Assembly: GCA_023400985.1 (NCBI GenBank)
Contig: JAEXEN010000007.1
Location: 29,901-93,900 of the forward strand
Reading direction: 5' to 3'
Source of the DNA: Bacillota bacterium
GTDB lineage: Bacteria; Bacillota; Clostridia; Christensenellales; CAG-138
Length of the DNA: 64,000 bases
Shown here: positions 26,123-34,528 of the stretch, one piece after another
Layout: each line of letters starts with the position of its first letter
Numbering within the stretch: the first letter of the stretch is position 1
Position numbers and translations under genes: made by a program
Notes under the pieces: generated by a model
Databases searched by the model: none
The model's input: the letters and a program-made list of their open reading frames with translations, nothing else
Told to the model about the DNA's origin: nothing

Positions 26123-27013
26123 TCATATAAGATTGAGCCTTTTCATGGCCGCTTTGAGGGCTTCGAGCTTATTCGGCGGCATGTCGCACAATGGCAGGCG
26201 GTAGCCGCCTACGCCCATCCCCATCAGGTTGAGGGCGGCCTTGACGGGTATGGGGTTGACGTCGATGAAGAGGGCGTTCATCAGCTCGAGCAGCTCGAGG
26301 TGGAGCCTAAGCGCCTCCTCCGTGCGGCCCGCGAGCCAAAGCGCGCAGATATCGTGCGTTTGTTTCGGCATAACGTTGGATAAAACCGATATCACGCCCT
26401 TTGCTCCGAGGGAGAGTATGGGCACAGTCTGATCATCGTTGCCGGAGTAGAGATACAATGTGTCCCTGCAGGCTTCGGCGATTTTGGCAATATGGGAGAT
26501 GTCCGCGCTCGCTTCCTTGGCGGCGACGATGTTTTCGTGCTTCGAAAGCTCCCTATAAGTATCGACGCCGATGTTCATACCGGTTCTCGAAGGCACGTTG
26601 TAAACGATCACCGGGAGGGGAACGGCGTCCGCCACGGCGTAAAAATGCCGCACCAGCCCCATATGGGACGCTTTGTTATAGTAAGGGGTGACAAGAAGCA
26701 GCGCGTCCGCGCCGGCATCGAGAGCGGATATAGACAGCTCGACGGAATGTTTCGTGTCGTTGCTGCCGGTGCCGGCGATCACGGGTATGCGATCGCGCAC
26801 CTGTTCCGTGCAAAAACGGAACATCCGTATTTTCTCCTCATCGCTCAACGTGGCGCATTCCCCGGTGGTCCCTGAGATTACAAGCGCGTCGGTTCGGTTT
26901 TCGATCTGGAACTCAATAAGCTCCGCAAGCTTCGCGTAATGCACGTTGCCGTCCGCGTCAAACGGGGTAATTAAAGCGGTGGCCGAGCCCGTAAAGGGCA
27001 GCTTCTTTTTCAC
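26123..27013 (-). CDS. dapA: 4-hydroxy-tetrahydrodipicolinate synthase
   Basis: 296 residues with a GTG start (GGGAGGAG seven bases upstream). The family motifs are complete: GTTGECATL for pyruvate/ASA binding, the Tyr in YNVPSRTGMN, and the Schiff-base Lys in IVAAKEAS. It condenses pyruvate with aspartate semialdehyde, the first step to lysine, diaminopimelate and dipicolinate. It converges on dpaAB, so the substrate and the final enzyme of spore dipicolinate are encoded side by side. The lysC-asd genes of the same pathway lie at 41.8-44.2 kb. Confidence 0.94.
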   Translation of the reverse strand: MKKKLPFTGSATALITPFDADGNVHYAKLAELIEFQIENRTDALVISGTTGECATLSDEEKIRMFRFCTEQVRDRIPVIAGTGSNDTKHSVELSISALDAGADALLLVTPYYNKASHMGLVRHFYAVADAVPLPVIVYNVPSRTGMNIGVDTYRELSKHENIVAAKEASADISHIAKIAEACRDTLYLYSGNDDQTVPILSLGAKGVISVLSNVMPKQTHDICALWLAGRTEEALRLHLELLELMNALFIDVNPIPVKAALNLMGMGVGGYRLPLCDMPPNKLEALKAAMKRLNLI

Positions 27014-27240
27014 GCCGATACTCCTCCCTTTTTGCCCGATAGGATCGATTTCGCGGGATTTTGCCGATATTCATTATATTAAGGGTGGGAAGGAGAGGTG
27101 AGTAAGAGGGGGGGTTATAGGAATGAACCCTGCACAAGGCCGGACGCTGCATGACTGTTTCCATAAAAACTTCTTCAGCGTCATAATGTATTTTCCTTGA
27201 CTTTCCAACAAATCATGGCAGTATTCAGATGGCTTACGCC

Positions 27241-27720
27241 TTATAAAAAATAATGGTAAACATATTGTTCACCGATCTTACCTTGCCTTCGGACGCCGCG
27301 ATCCACAAATCCGGCCTTTTGATACAGCTTCTGCGCGGGGAAATTTGCATGATTCACGATTAATATAAGCTCAGTAACACCGGTGAAATTGGTGCGGACG
27401 AATTCCGAAAGCCGAATCATAGCTTCAAGAGCGTAACCTTTTCGCTGGTCCGCTGCATTGATGGCCAAGGAGCGAATCAGCAGAGCATGGTCATGACTTC
27501 CAATTTCCAATGGTCCGTTTCCCTCATGCAATATAAAGTATCCTACGGGCCGGTTTCCTGCGAGGATTATAATTAAGTGGCGGCTTGGGTCGTCCAGCGT
27601 TTGTATGGCATCGTATGCGGAAGCCGTAAATTTCTCCTGTTCCGAGCCTAACGCAAACCCATAAAGAGCTTCCCGATAACAATCCTCATAAAATACAAGA
27701 CGAATTGCGGTATTTTCCAC
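27241..27720 (-). CDS. GNAT-family N-acetyltransferase
   Basis: 159 residues from the GTG at 27720, supported by AAGGGGAG nine bases upstream; an ATG at 27768 would include that site. The acetyl-CoA loop QRKGYALEAM follows the beta strand RSLAIN. The C-terminal NHANFPAQKLYQKAGFVDRG is the typical GNAT end. The acceptor substrate is unknown. Single-gene unit, intact, unlike the two acetyltransferase remnants elsewhere in the window. Confidence 0.82.
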   Translation of the reverse strand: MENTAIRLVFYEDCYREALYGFALGSEQEKFTASAYDAIQTLDDPSRHLIIILAGNRPVGYFILHEGNGPLEIGSHDHALLIRSLAINAADQRKGYALEAMIRLSEFVRTNFTGVTELILIVNHANFPAQKLYQKAGFVDRGVRRQGKIGEQYVYHYFL

Positions 27721-27783
27721 TTGTGCTTTCTCCCCTTCGATATCATTTAGATATGGTCCGTTCCCCATTATGCAGCCGAAACG

Positions 27784-28146
27784 TTATTTTAGGAGCATCT
27801 CAATTGCCTTGTTTAGCGCTTCAATTGTTTCCATATCTCCTGTCTCGACCGCATCAACGATGCAATTGTTCAAATGGTCCTGCAATACCACTTTGCAGAT
27901 ACCATTGATTGCGGAACGAACTGCAGCAAGCTGAATCAATACCTCAGAACAGTCGCGGCCGTTTTCTACCATTTTGCGGACCGAGGTCAGGTGTCCGATT
28001 GCGCGCGCCAACCGATCCAAAACGACCTTTGTATTCTGGTGCGAATGCTTTCCGTGGGAATGCAGATGCTCTGGCTCCCCATCCCAATGCGAATGTTCGT
28101 CATGATGTCTACGGATATCCGAGCATCGCCCGAGCGAAAAATCCAT
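27784..28146 (-). CDS. csoR: CsoR-family copper-sensing repressor with His-rich N-terminus
   Basis: 120 residues. The metal fingerprint Cys66-His91-Cys95 has exactly the 25 and 4 residue spacing of Cu(I)-sensing CsoR. RcnR/FrmR/CstR members differ at these positions. Residues ~14-36 form an extension with nine His (RRHHDEHSH, then HLHSHGKHSH) that could sequester metal. The protein is an all-alpha tetramer that leaves DNA when metal binds. It is divergent from an ECF transporter gene across a C/G-tract palindrome. It could also regulate the copper operon at 17.4-23.7 kb. Confidence 0.88.
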   Translation of the reverse strand: MDFSLGRCSDIRRHHDEHSHWDGEPEHLHSHGKHSHQNTKVVLDRLARAIGHLTSVRKMVENGRDCSEVLIQLAAVRSAINGICKVVLQDHLNNCIVDAVETGDMETIEALNKAIEMLLK

Positions 28147-28203
28147 AATGCAGCCTCGTCTTGAAATTCAATAATTTTATTGTACCATATTAGCGTAAAA
28201 AAG

Positions 28204-28219
28204 CATCCCCCCATGGGGC
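28204..28219. promoter_or_regulatory. Putative CsoR operator
   Basis: CATCCCCCCATGGGGC contains the palindrome CCCCATGGGG, the C-tract/G-tract pattern recognised by CsoR/RcnR proteins. It lies between csoR and the divergent ECF gene and abuts the -35 of the promoter at 28220. Confidence 0.55.
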
Positions 28220-28248
28220 TTGTGACTGATTTGCAGGATTGCTACAAT
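28220..28248 (+). promoter_or_regulatory. Predicted promoter of the ECF S component gene
   Basis: -35 TTGTGA (28220-28225) and -10 TACAAT (28243-28248) have a 17-base spacer. The leader before the start codon is ~160 bases and contains a hairpin (CAAACCGT at 28367-28374 with its complement at 28385-28392) just upstream of the ribosome-binding site. Confidence 0.55.
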
Positions 28249-28412
28249 TGACGCGTACTATAAATACCTCTGATTTAGGGCTTCACGGCACAAACGCAAT
28301 TATTTTATGCTATGTTGTGCTTTTGCGTTTTTATCTGGCTTATATGGTCGAGGCCTGACAGAAAATCAAACCGTTATTTTGAGGACGGTTTGCAAAATAA
28401 GGGGGTCGAACA

Positions 28413-28970
28413 ATGACAAAAATGACGAAGGTGAAGGTGTCCGTTATTACGGCAATGTTTATTGCGCTTTGCGTAGTGCTTCCGCTCGCCTTCCACCCAA
28501 TCCCGAACGCAGGCAGTATCTTTCTTCCCATGCACATCCCTGCTCTGCTATGCGGATTGATTTGCGGTATGCCGTATGGTCTTGCCTGCGGCTTGCTTGG
28601 ACCGCTGCTTTCCAGCCTGCTGACAGGCATGCCGCCGATGGCGTACCTGCCCGGAATTCTTATCGAGCTTGCGGTGTACGGACTGGCTTCAGGCCTCATA
28701 ATGAAACTGCTGCATTCCGGAAAACTGTATGTAGACCTATACGTCAGCTTAATTGCCGCTATGGTTTCCGGTCGCATTATCGGCGGAATTATGAACGCAC
28801 TCATTTTTGCGGCGGACAAATACTCATTTGCAGTATGGGCAACCAGCTATTTTATAACCTGCTGGCCCGGTCTGATTATTCAATTGGCCCTAATACCCCC
28901 AATCGTGTTTGCGTTAGAAAAGGCCAAGCTGATTTCCAAACGTTATCCGGCTGAAACGGAGGCCGCATGA
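28413..28970 (+). CDS. ECF transporter S component (substrate-specificity membrane protein)
   Basis: 185 residues, about six membrane helices. The signature is HPIPNAGSIFLPMHIPALLC followed by GLICGMPYGLACGLLGPLLS, as in ECF S components of the DUF3816/thiamine-biotin-like group. These subunits bind a vitamin, metal or other micronutrient and share an EcfAAT energising module encoded elsewhere. GGGGG lies seven bases before the ATG. It overlaps the methyltransferase start by 4 bases, so the two are translationally coupled. The CsoR-like operator in front suggests metal-dependent control. The substrate is not predictable from sequence. Confidence 0.82.
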   Translation: MTKMTKVKVSVITAMFIALCVVLPLAFHPIPNAGSIFLPMHIPALLCGLICGMPYGLACGLLGPLLSSLLTGMPPMAYLPGILIELAVYGLASGLIMKLLHSGKLYVDLYVSLIAAMVSGRIIGGIMNALIFAADKYSFAVWATSYFITCWPGLIIQLALIPPIVFALEKAKLISKRYPAETEAA

Positions 28971-29551
28971 ACAAAAAAGACATAATTGATTTTTTTGATG
29001 GGTGCGCATCTTCATGGGACAATAATACGATCCGTGATGACGAGAAAATCAATCTGATTCTTGATTATGCGGGTATCAAAGAAGGCGCTGATGTACTTGA
29101 CGTGGCTTGCGGTACCGGTGTGCTGTTTCCGGATTATCTTAAGCGAAACGTAAAGCGCATAACGGGCGTAGATATTTCAACCGCTATGGTCGGGCTTGCG
29201 AAAGCTAAATTTACAGATCCACGCATTATACTGCTGGCCGCGGACATTGAAAAGGTGACCTTTACCGAACGATTCGATCGTTGCGTGGTTTATAATGCGT
29301 TTCCGCACTTTCCCGATCCGGCGGGTCTTATCGGCTGCCTTGCTGGAAAACTCGCGGATGGAGGCAGACTTACTGTGGCCCACGGCGCCAGCCGTGCAGC
29401 TATTAATAATTATCACGCCGGGGTTGCATCTAAAGTATCCCTTGGTTTGTTGCAGGAAAACGAGCTTGCAGCCCTCTTTGCGCAATATTTCAGCGTTGAT
29501 GTGGTTGTATCAAACGATGAAGTATATATCGTCTCAGGAGTAAAACGTTAG
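28967..29551 (+). CDS. Class I SAM-dependent methyltransferase
   Basis: 194 residues. SAM motif I is LDVACGTGVLFPDYL, the acidic residue at the end of beta-2 is in ITGVDIS, and motif IV is CVVYNAFPHFPDP, the usual small-molecule methyltransferase layout. The ATGA overlap with the ECF S component suggests that it modifies the transported compound or a related intracellular product. It ends at a strong terminator. The methyl acceptor is unknown. Confidence 0.85.
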   Translation: MNKKDIIDFFDGCASSWDNNTIRDDEKINLILDYAGIKEGADVLDVACGTGVLFPDYLKRNVKRITGVDISTAMVGLAKAKFTDPRIILLAADIEKVTFTERFDRCVVYNAFPHFPDPAGLIGCLAGKLADGGRLTVAHGASRAAINNYHAGVASKVSLGLLQENELAALFAQYFSVDVVVSNDEVYIVSGVKR

Positions 29552-29576
29552 GGTGCCGCCGCCAGCCCAGGGTACT

Positions 29577-29604
29577 AAAAAACAGTCCACCGGACTGTTT
29601 TTTA
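29577..29604 (+). terminator. Intrinsic terminator after the ECF-methyltransferase operon
   Basis: AAAAAACAGTCC (29577-29588), a 3-base loop and the complement ending in six T (29592-29603) form the hairpin. Confidence 0.9.
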
Positions 29605-29654
29605 CCTCGCACGGCTCGGCCGTGCTCTTCGACTCCCCTATCTCTTGATCAGAG

Positions 29655-29696
29655 AAAACAAAAGACCCACCCTTAGCAGGATGGGTCTTTTGTTTT
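29655..29696. terminator. Second terminator-type hairpin at the island edge
   Basis: A perfect 15-bp stem (29655-29669 with 29682-29696), A-rich on the left and T-rich on the right, has a 12-base loop. It can act in both directions and separates the core operon from the AT-rich island to the right. Confidence 0.8.
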
Positions 29697-29740
29697 GTTT
29701 ATCATTGACAATATAGATATTTTGGTTTTGGACGCTTTCG

Positions 29741-29850
29741 TCGATAAATTGAAATTTGGTCATGTTATAAACATAATGGGCAATTCGGATAACCACTGCG
29801 GTTAAACATAATGCGAAGTTTGGATAATCGCTTGTATTATGGATATTGGA
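29741..29850 (+). repeat. Island repeat copy A
   Basis: It contains CGATAAATTGAAATTTGG, then ATAAACATAATGGGCAA at ~29767 and GTTAAACATAATGCGAAG at ~29801, linked by CGGATAACCACT and followed by GGATAATCGCTTG. The two ATAATG boxes are in the same order as in copy C at 32.8 kb. No gene with clear support is visible from 29697 to 29924. Confidence 0.7.
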
Positions 29851-29924
29851 AGTTTCGTTATGCGAATAACCCCTTGAATACATTGAAGTTATCGGCACGC
29901 TGCTTAATGATGCCGATAGGGGGT

Positions 29925-30245
29925 TCAAGGAAGCAAATTCGAAAAAATACGATTGGCCATGAGGCAGGCCCGTATCTCTCTTTCAGCCAGAAAAACCACG
30001 GTCATAGCATCCGCGTGCTTGGATATTCTATAGCTTTCGTTACTTTGATTCTTTTTGCATTTGGGGTTACTGTTGACCCATTTAATCAATTCATCTTTTT
30101 TCACGTCAGCGACAGTGGGCTCCAGCGAACTGCACTCACAAAATATAGCCAGCTCTTCGCTGCCCAATGGATTGCCGCTTGTGCCGCTGCATAAATAGAC
30201 TCTGACAAAGTTCCGACCGCTGACCATAGTGTTTTTTTGAACCAT
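29925..30245 (-). CDS. Hypothetical small protein, doubtful
   Basis: An open frame of 106 residues follows repeat copy A in the same orientation as the other island genes. It has a weak GGA two bases before the ATG and no recognised domain; the middle is Asn/Lys/Ser-rich. Support is only the frame length in AT-rich DNA and its cassette-like position. It may be a decayed gene or not coding. Nothing else supportable lies in 30246-30397. Confidence 0.25.
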   Translation of the reverse strand: MVQKNTMVSGRNFVRVYLCSGTSGNPLGSEELAIFCECSSLEPTVADVKKDELIKWVNSNPKCKKNQSNESYRISKHADAMTVVFLAEREIRACLMANRIFSNLLP

Positions 30246-30397
30246 TTTCCTTTTGCTTTCTTGATGCGATAACGCTCATTCTTCTGTTCTATTGCATGTG
30301 CTTCATAATGAACACTGCGCTTTTTAATCCCTTATTTATAATATACCATAAAAAAAGCGTAGGCGGGCCTATATCAGTACGCTAAACGTATTTTGCA

Positions 30398-30440
30398 CCG
30401 AAAACGACAAGGAGCCGCCCGAATCATCGGGCAGCTCCTC
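30398..30440 (-). terminator. Intrinsic terminator after the DEAD-box helicase
   Basis: On the minus strand AGGAGCTGCCCGA pairs with TCGGGCGGCTCCT (one G-T pair) around a 4-base loop, then TGTCGTTTT follows. Confidence 0.8.
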
Positions 30441-30454
30441 GTTCAGCAAGTATT

Positions 30455-31564
30455 TTAGCAAGAAATTGCCTGCTCCTTGGTAAGCTTGATGCGGAATCGT
30501 CGTTCGATATCGATAATTTTGCCACTATCCTGCGGGCTAACCAGCGTGCACGCTCTGCCGACATGGCCGGCGCGGCCCGTTCGACCGATGCGGTGCACAT
30601 AATATTCCATCTTATCAGGTATATCGTAGTTGATCACAAGATCGATGTTGCTCACATCAATGCCACGTGCAGCCACATCCGTGGCTACCAGCACCGTCGT
30701 TTTACCTTTGCGAAACGTATCCATAATGGCGTCGCGCTGGCTTTGGCTCAAGTCGCCATGCAGACAGGAAACGGGAAGTCCCTGTGACAGAAGCTGCTTT
30801 TGTAGGTTTTTCACGCGCCTTCTCGTGTTGCAGAATATCAGCGCCAAGCGGGGCTGCTCCTGCTTGATAAGGTTTTGCACAGCGTCCGACTTCTGCTGTT
30901 CGGCGGCGGCCAAATAGGACTGTCGCACGGTTTCTGTGGGCTCATTTCGATTGCCGAGCTCGATGCGGACAGGGTCATTTTGAAACTGTTTTGCCACGCC
31001 CGTCACACCCGTGTTCATGGTAGCAGAAAAAAGCAATGTCTGGTGTTTGCCGGTAATATTAGCAAGGATCGCCTTGATATCGGGCAAAAAGCCAAAATCC
31101 AGCATTTCATCCGCCTCATCCAGTACGACGGTACGAACGTTTTGCAGCTTCAAAACATTGCGTTGGATCAGGTCTTTCACCCTGCCGGGGGTACCGACGA
31201 CGATCTGCGCTCCCGCGCGAAGCGCACGAATCTGCACGGTTGCCGACTGTCCTCCGTAAATGCTGACGGTACGGAGTTTCGTGCCGGCGGAAAGATTGCG
31301 GAATACTTCAGTGATCTGTAACGCAAGCTCGCGGGTGGGGCAAAGTATAAGCGCCTGCGTTTTTTGGTTGTCCGTAAATGCCCTTTCGATGATGGGTACG
31401 GCAAATGCGGCGGTTTTGCCTGTGCCGGTTTGGGCAATACCTAAGATGTCCCATTTGTTCAGAATCAGTTCCAAGGTCTTTGCCTGAATGGGGGTGGGGG
31501 TCGTGTAGCCCGCTAATTTGAGCGTAGCTTGCATCTGCTCCGAGAGCAGCTCATGATATTTCAA
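30455..31564 (-). CDS. DEAD-box ATP-dependent RNA helicase
   Basis: 369 residues with a TTG start five bases after ATGAGG. All superfamily-2 motifs are present: Q motif PTPIQAKTL, I AQTGTGKT, Ia PTRELALQ, Ib TPGRV, II DEAD, III SAT, and the C-terminal RGID and HRIGRTGRAGHVG. It stops right after the helicase core, lacking the RNA-binding tails of DeaD/CshA (about 430-630), so it is a minimal form. It likely remodels RNA structure, for example at low temperature. The ~240-base region upstream has hairpins and could be a regulated leader. Confidence 0.93.
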   Translation of the reverse strand: MKYHELLSEQMQATLKLAGYTTPTPIQAKTLELILNKWDILGIAQTGTGKTAAFAVPIIERAFTDNQKTQALILCPTRELALQITEVFRNLSAGTKLRTVSIYGGQSATVQIRALRAGAQIVVGTPGRVKDLIQRNVLKLQNVRTVVLDEADEMLDFGFLPDIKAILANITGKHQTLLFSATMNTGVTGVAKQFQNDPVRIELGNRNEPTETVRQSYLAAAEQQKSDAVQNLIKQEQPRLALIFCNTRRRVKNLQKQLLSQGLPVSCLHGDLSQSQRDAIMDTFRKGKTTVLVATDVAARGIDVSNIDLVINYDIPDKMEYYVHRIGRTGRAGHVGRACTLVSPQDSGKIIDIERRFRIKLTKEQAISC

Positions 31565-32092
31565 TGTTTCCTCATTTCTTTTCCGGTGTTTAGCACAAAA
31601 ACAAAGACCTTGCCGAATAGCAAAGTCTTTCGAAATTGTTAATACGCTACAAGTTCAAGTATTTATACGGCGGAGCCGGAAAGCCCCGTTTCACCGCACA
31701 GGTTTCAATTCCCATGCTGCTGTACCGTAAATACGACTTGCAAGAAAGTGCGATCTTTTACAATACTTATTCATTATATCCAAATGTTAGTAGCTTGTAA
31801 AGCTTTAATGAAAAACGGAATCAGAGTGGGAAAAAGCCAAAAACACAAGAGGAAACAAAAATAAACACAATCCTAACCCTACCATCCAAAACTGGAATGC
31901 CTACTTTTTCAATTTCAATGGTAAGCACACGCATAAGCTGCGGTAAAAATATAGTCATGCTGATATTCGATCATTCAGCAGGTCTATGGCCGCGTGAGCA
32001 TAACTACAACCAAGATTTACACGCATGTTGCTGATAATGGGATTAATGCAAATCCTCCAACAATGATGTTCAATTAAGCATCGTGGCCTTCA
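31565..32092. other. Non-coding/decayed stretch upstream of the helicase
   Basis: 31565-31800 is probably the helicase leader; it has a hairpin (AAAGAC...GTCTTT around 31596-31629). 31800-32092 has short frames with no start or ribosome-binding site and no recognisable product; it looks like decayed cassette DNA. Confidence 0.4.
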
Positions 32093-32120
32093 TAAACATA
32101 ATGGGAATTTAGGAATAGTG
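32093..32120 (+). repeat. Island repeat copy B (short)
   Basis: Contains TTCATAAACATAATGGGAAT and a GGAATAG that may correspond to the GGATAAT element of the other copies. It lies directly 3' of the broken gene at 32149-32514 (minus orientation), as the other copies do for their genes. Confidence 0.55.
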
Positions 32121-32148
32121 GGGGAGGTGGCGTGTTGTAACCTTAACA

Positions 32149-32514
32149 CTACTGGTCCATCACTAGTTTGAAGACGCAATCGGTATCGCTGTACTCATAT
32201 TTGTTTTCGGGCTCAATATAGAGACCTTGTTTTACTACTGCTATACAAACATAATATGTACCTTCCGGTAATTCTTTCATAACATGCTTTTGCTCGGATT
32301 CTTTCTCTTCTGTATTTAATCGCTTGCGTAATAAATCAGGGTTCTTGATCATTAAAATGATACCCGCAACGAACGTAGGAATAAAAAGGATGCCCATAAA
32401 CAGCTATGCGTTCCAATAATGTAATGTCCCGGATGAAACAAATAGCAATAACGCAACAACCATTATCCCAAGTATAAACTTTGTGATTGCTTGAACGATA
32501 AGACGTTTTTCCAT
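32149..32514 (-). pseudogene. ICMT-like membrane methyltransferase N-terminus, broken and fused to an unrelated tail
   Basis: The ATG at 32514 opens MEKRLIVQAITKFILGIMVV. The frame reads through LHYWNA to a TAG at ~32404 where related proteins have Trp, then LFMGILFIPTFVAGIILMIK, KNPDLLRKRLNTEEKESEQK. This is the N-terminal part of the isoprenylcysteine-carboxyl-methyltransferase-like family. Near 32278 the family sequence ends and an unrelated ~45-residue tail (HVMKELPEGTYYVCIAVVKQ) runs to the stop at 32149. It is a truncated gene joined to the 3' end of another. Confidence 0.65.
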
Positions 32515-32515
32515 G

Positions 32516-32772
32516 TCCAGTTTCCTCTAAATTCCTCTTTTACATACAATGACTCAATGTCGGCACGGTTTTCGCTGTAACACATAGATTTTACAATCAG
32601 TCCGCTGCAATATCCAGCGGTGATACCGTCAACAAATGCGATACATACAACTTCGCGATCATTTTCAATGAGCGATTTTTTCATTCGTTCAATGGTGGTT
32701 GTATTTCCAAAAAGCGTGTTTTAACTCAAATAAGTCATATACATCATCGGCTGTTGCAATTCTTACTTCCAT
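32516..32772 (-). pseudogene. GNAT acetyltransferase, frameshifted and 3' truncated
   Basis: The ATG at 32772 (AAGGTGA six bases upstream) starts MEVRIATADDVYDLFELKHA. A shift near 32695 moves to the frame of TTTIERMKKSLIENDREVVC, then ADIESLYVKEEFRGN. The acetyl-CoA loop that should follow is missing. Instead the sequence runs directly into the start of the ICMT-like remnant. Two truncated genes are thus abutted head to tail. Confidence 0.75.
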
Positions 32773-32811
32773 GCCGTATCACCTTTCGTACCTAATATAA
32801 ATAATCGCAGT

Positions 32812-32940
32812 TCAAAACTACCCGCCGAATTTCTGCTTGTCGATGAGCCTCGGGATAAACATAATGCGAAGCTCGGATAATCACTTGAGTTAAACATAAT
32901 GGGAAGTCAAACTGCTTGACAAATTGGAATTTGTCAATTT
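32812..32940 (+). repeat. Island repeat copy C (longest)
   Basis: In order: AAACTACCCGCCGAATTTCT, GCTTGTCGATGAGCCTCGGG, ATAAACATAATGCGAAG, CTCGGATAATCACTTGAG, TTAAACATAATGGGAAG, and a perfect 22-bp palindrome (TTGACAAATTG and its complement, 32917-32938). The palindrome overlaps the stop of the 2H-phosphoesterase gene. This copy has two ATAATG boxes, like copy A. Confidence 0.8.
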
Positions 32941-33449
32941 AGTTCATGCTCTATAATGATAATTGATTCTTCATGCGCACCGATCATTTCAACCGATATC
33001 TTCTTGACTACAGTACTAAATTTATCATTACATTTAGATACATCATCAAATGCTTCATCAAGTAACTCCATAGAAGATACTTTCCCAACTGTCATATGTG
33101 GAATATAATCACAGTCTACATCAAATTGTTTTAGTTCATTAGTATACAACCTATCATGAATGTTTTTAATTACTTCCATACCTTGTGCTACATTTAAAAA
33201 TAGATAATTACCATATTTGCTTCCCTGCTTACTAAACCCTACTAATTCAAGCGTAAATGGTTTTATGTCATTCAAACATTCTTCTAGATGCAATTTAAGA
33301 TCCTCGTTAGTCATTTTGCTATCAAAAGGAAAGGCCAGCGTAATATGTGGCGATACTAAGCTTGCCAATGGGTCATATTTCTTACGGATATCATTAATAA
33401 TATCAATATTTAAAAATTTGGGAAGGATCATGATTGTTCTTATGCTCAT
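32934..33449 (-). CDS. 2'-5' RNA ligase-like / 2H phosphoesterase superfamily protein
   Basis: 171 residues from the ATG at 33449, which is eight bases after GAGGAG; an ATG two codons earlier is too close to that site. The two HxT motifs are SPHITLAF and IPHMTVGK, about 85 residues apart, which form the active site of 2H (LigT-like) enzymes. These act on 2'-5' linkages, cyclic phosphates or cyclic oligonucleotides. In phage and defence contexts relatives degrade signalling nucleotides, but nothing here shows that. It is one cassette-like unit between repeats C and D. Confidence 0.88.
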   Translation of the reverse strand: MSIRTIMILPKFLNIDIINDIRKKYDPLASLVSPHITLAFPFDSKMTNEDLKLHLEECLNDIKPFTLELVGFSKQGSKYGNYLFLNVAQGMEVIKNIHDRLYTNELKQFDVDCDYIPHMTVGKVSSMELLDEAFDDVSKCNDKFSTVVKKISVEMIGAHEESIIIIEHELN

Positions 33450-33461
33450 AACCATATCTCC

Positions 33462-33550
33462 TCTACAAATTCCTATTTGTCAATGAGTCTCAGGATAAAC
33501 ATAATGGGAACCCAAAGCTACCCGATAAATTGGAACTTACCAGCCTCGCG
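33462..33550 (+). repeat. Island repeat copy D
   Basis: CTACAAATTCCTATTTGTCA (a degenerate form of the copy-C palindrome), ATGAGTCTCAGG, ATAAACATAATGGGAAC, then AAAGCTACCCGATAAATTGG and CTCGCGTTACGC. It lies between the 2H-phosphoesterase start and the CatB-like stop. Confidence 0.8.
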
Positions 33551-33592
33551 TTACGCTTACTAAATACAAGGTCAGCATTGTCCGCATTTACT

Positions 33593-34417
33593 TTATAATC
33601 CCCCATACTTCATCATAAATATTTCAGGTGATATAAGCGCATCAGCATTTTCGTTAATTTCCTCTATGCTCCAGTCCCACCATTTGACACGAAGCAGGGT
33701 TTCAATCATCTCCTTTGAGAAGCGGTAACGTTTGATTCTCGCAGGGGCACCAACAACGACAGCAAAAGGAGGAACATTTTCCAGAACCACTGCACCCGAG
33801 CCGATTATAGCACCATCACCGATACTTGTTACGGAGGAAGCATTGATGAATGCATGTGCGCCGATATACACATCGCTGCCTATGGTCATAGGTTCTTTGC
33901 TGTAAGCATAAGGGTGTTTAGGATCGTTTCGCAGTTTGTTTTGGAACATAGCCATGACTTCGTCATAAAAAAAGTTTTGAATATCGTCGCTCATAAAGGT
34001 CATATTTAACTGATGATTAACATGGATCTCCGCAGTGCCGTTAATAGATGTAAATTGGCCAATACTTTTAATATACCCGTTTTCGCAAGCTCCTATGACA
34101 CCGGCTCCAAAATATGTTTGCCTGCCAACGCGGACGTTGAAACACATTCGTTCAAACGGAAGCTCGCCTCCCTCGTCGTTAAATGTTAGGTAGTCATTCG
34201 CGTATTGAAACAACTTGCTTTGTTCATCGGATAAAAAGTCGAATAAGTCGTCATCATTTACAGCGACAACATAATGATATTGAGGATCGACCCTATCGGC
34301 AACACGAAATTTATAAGGTTTTAATGCACGAAGCAAGCGGCGTGTCGGAATACCCCATACAGCTACCTCGCGCCCGTTGAGATAAAGTTCTAAAACTTGT
34401 TCAAGTCTGGTTTTCAT
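33593..34417 (-). CDS. CatB-like hexapeptide-repeat acetyltransferase
   Basis: 274 residues from the ATG at 34417. The C-terminal ~170 residues form a left-handed beta-helix: hexapeptide-type repeats around IGSDVYIGAHAFINASSVT, then SIGDGAIIGSGAVV and FAVVVGAPARIKRYRF, the xenobiotic-acetyltransferase (CatB/Vat) ending. NHQLNMTF may hold the catalytic His. Residues 1-90 are an extra N-terminal domain containing WGIPTRRLLRALK. It probably O-acetylates a sugar or small molecule; the drug-resistance role of some relatives cannot be inferred. Confidence 0.82.
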   Translation of the reverse strand: MKTRLEQVLELYLNGREVAVWGIPTRRLLRALKPYKFRVADRVDPQYHYVVAVNDDDLFDFLSDEQSKLFQYANDYLTFNDEGGELPFERMCFNVRVGRQTYFGAGVIGACENGYIKSIGQFTSINGTAEIHVNHQLNMTFMSDDIQNFFYDEVMAMFQNKLRNDPKHPYAYSKEPMTIGSDVYIGAHAFINASSVTSIGDGAIIGSGAVVLENVPPFAVVVGAPARIKRYRFSKEMIETLLRVKWWDWSIEEINENADALISPEIFMMKYGGL

Positions 34418-34451
34418 AAGTGTTGACCCCATAAATATAAACTGTAGGATG

Positions 34452-34515
34452 TTCGAAGCTATCCGATAAATTTCTGTTTGTCGATGAGTCTCAGGATAAA
34501 CATAATGTGAAGTTG
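34452..34515 (+). repeat. Island repeat copy E
   Basis: GAAGCTATCCGATAAATTTC, TGTTTGTCGATGAGTCTCAG, G, ATAAACATAATGTGAAG. It lies between the CatB-like start and the HEPN-like stop. CGATAAA and TTTGTCG inside it can pair (one G-T), matching the palindromes of copies C and D. Confidence 0.8.
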
Positions 34516-34528
34516 TATCAGCTACAAA

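Noticed and set aside
29741..34515. Classical integron attC sites or a CRISPR array
   Set aside because: The repeats are about 0.6-2.4 kb apart with genes between them, which excludes CRISPR. The paired attC core sites with the usual simple-site layout are not present.
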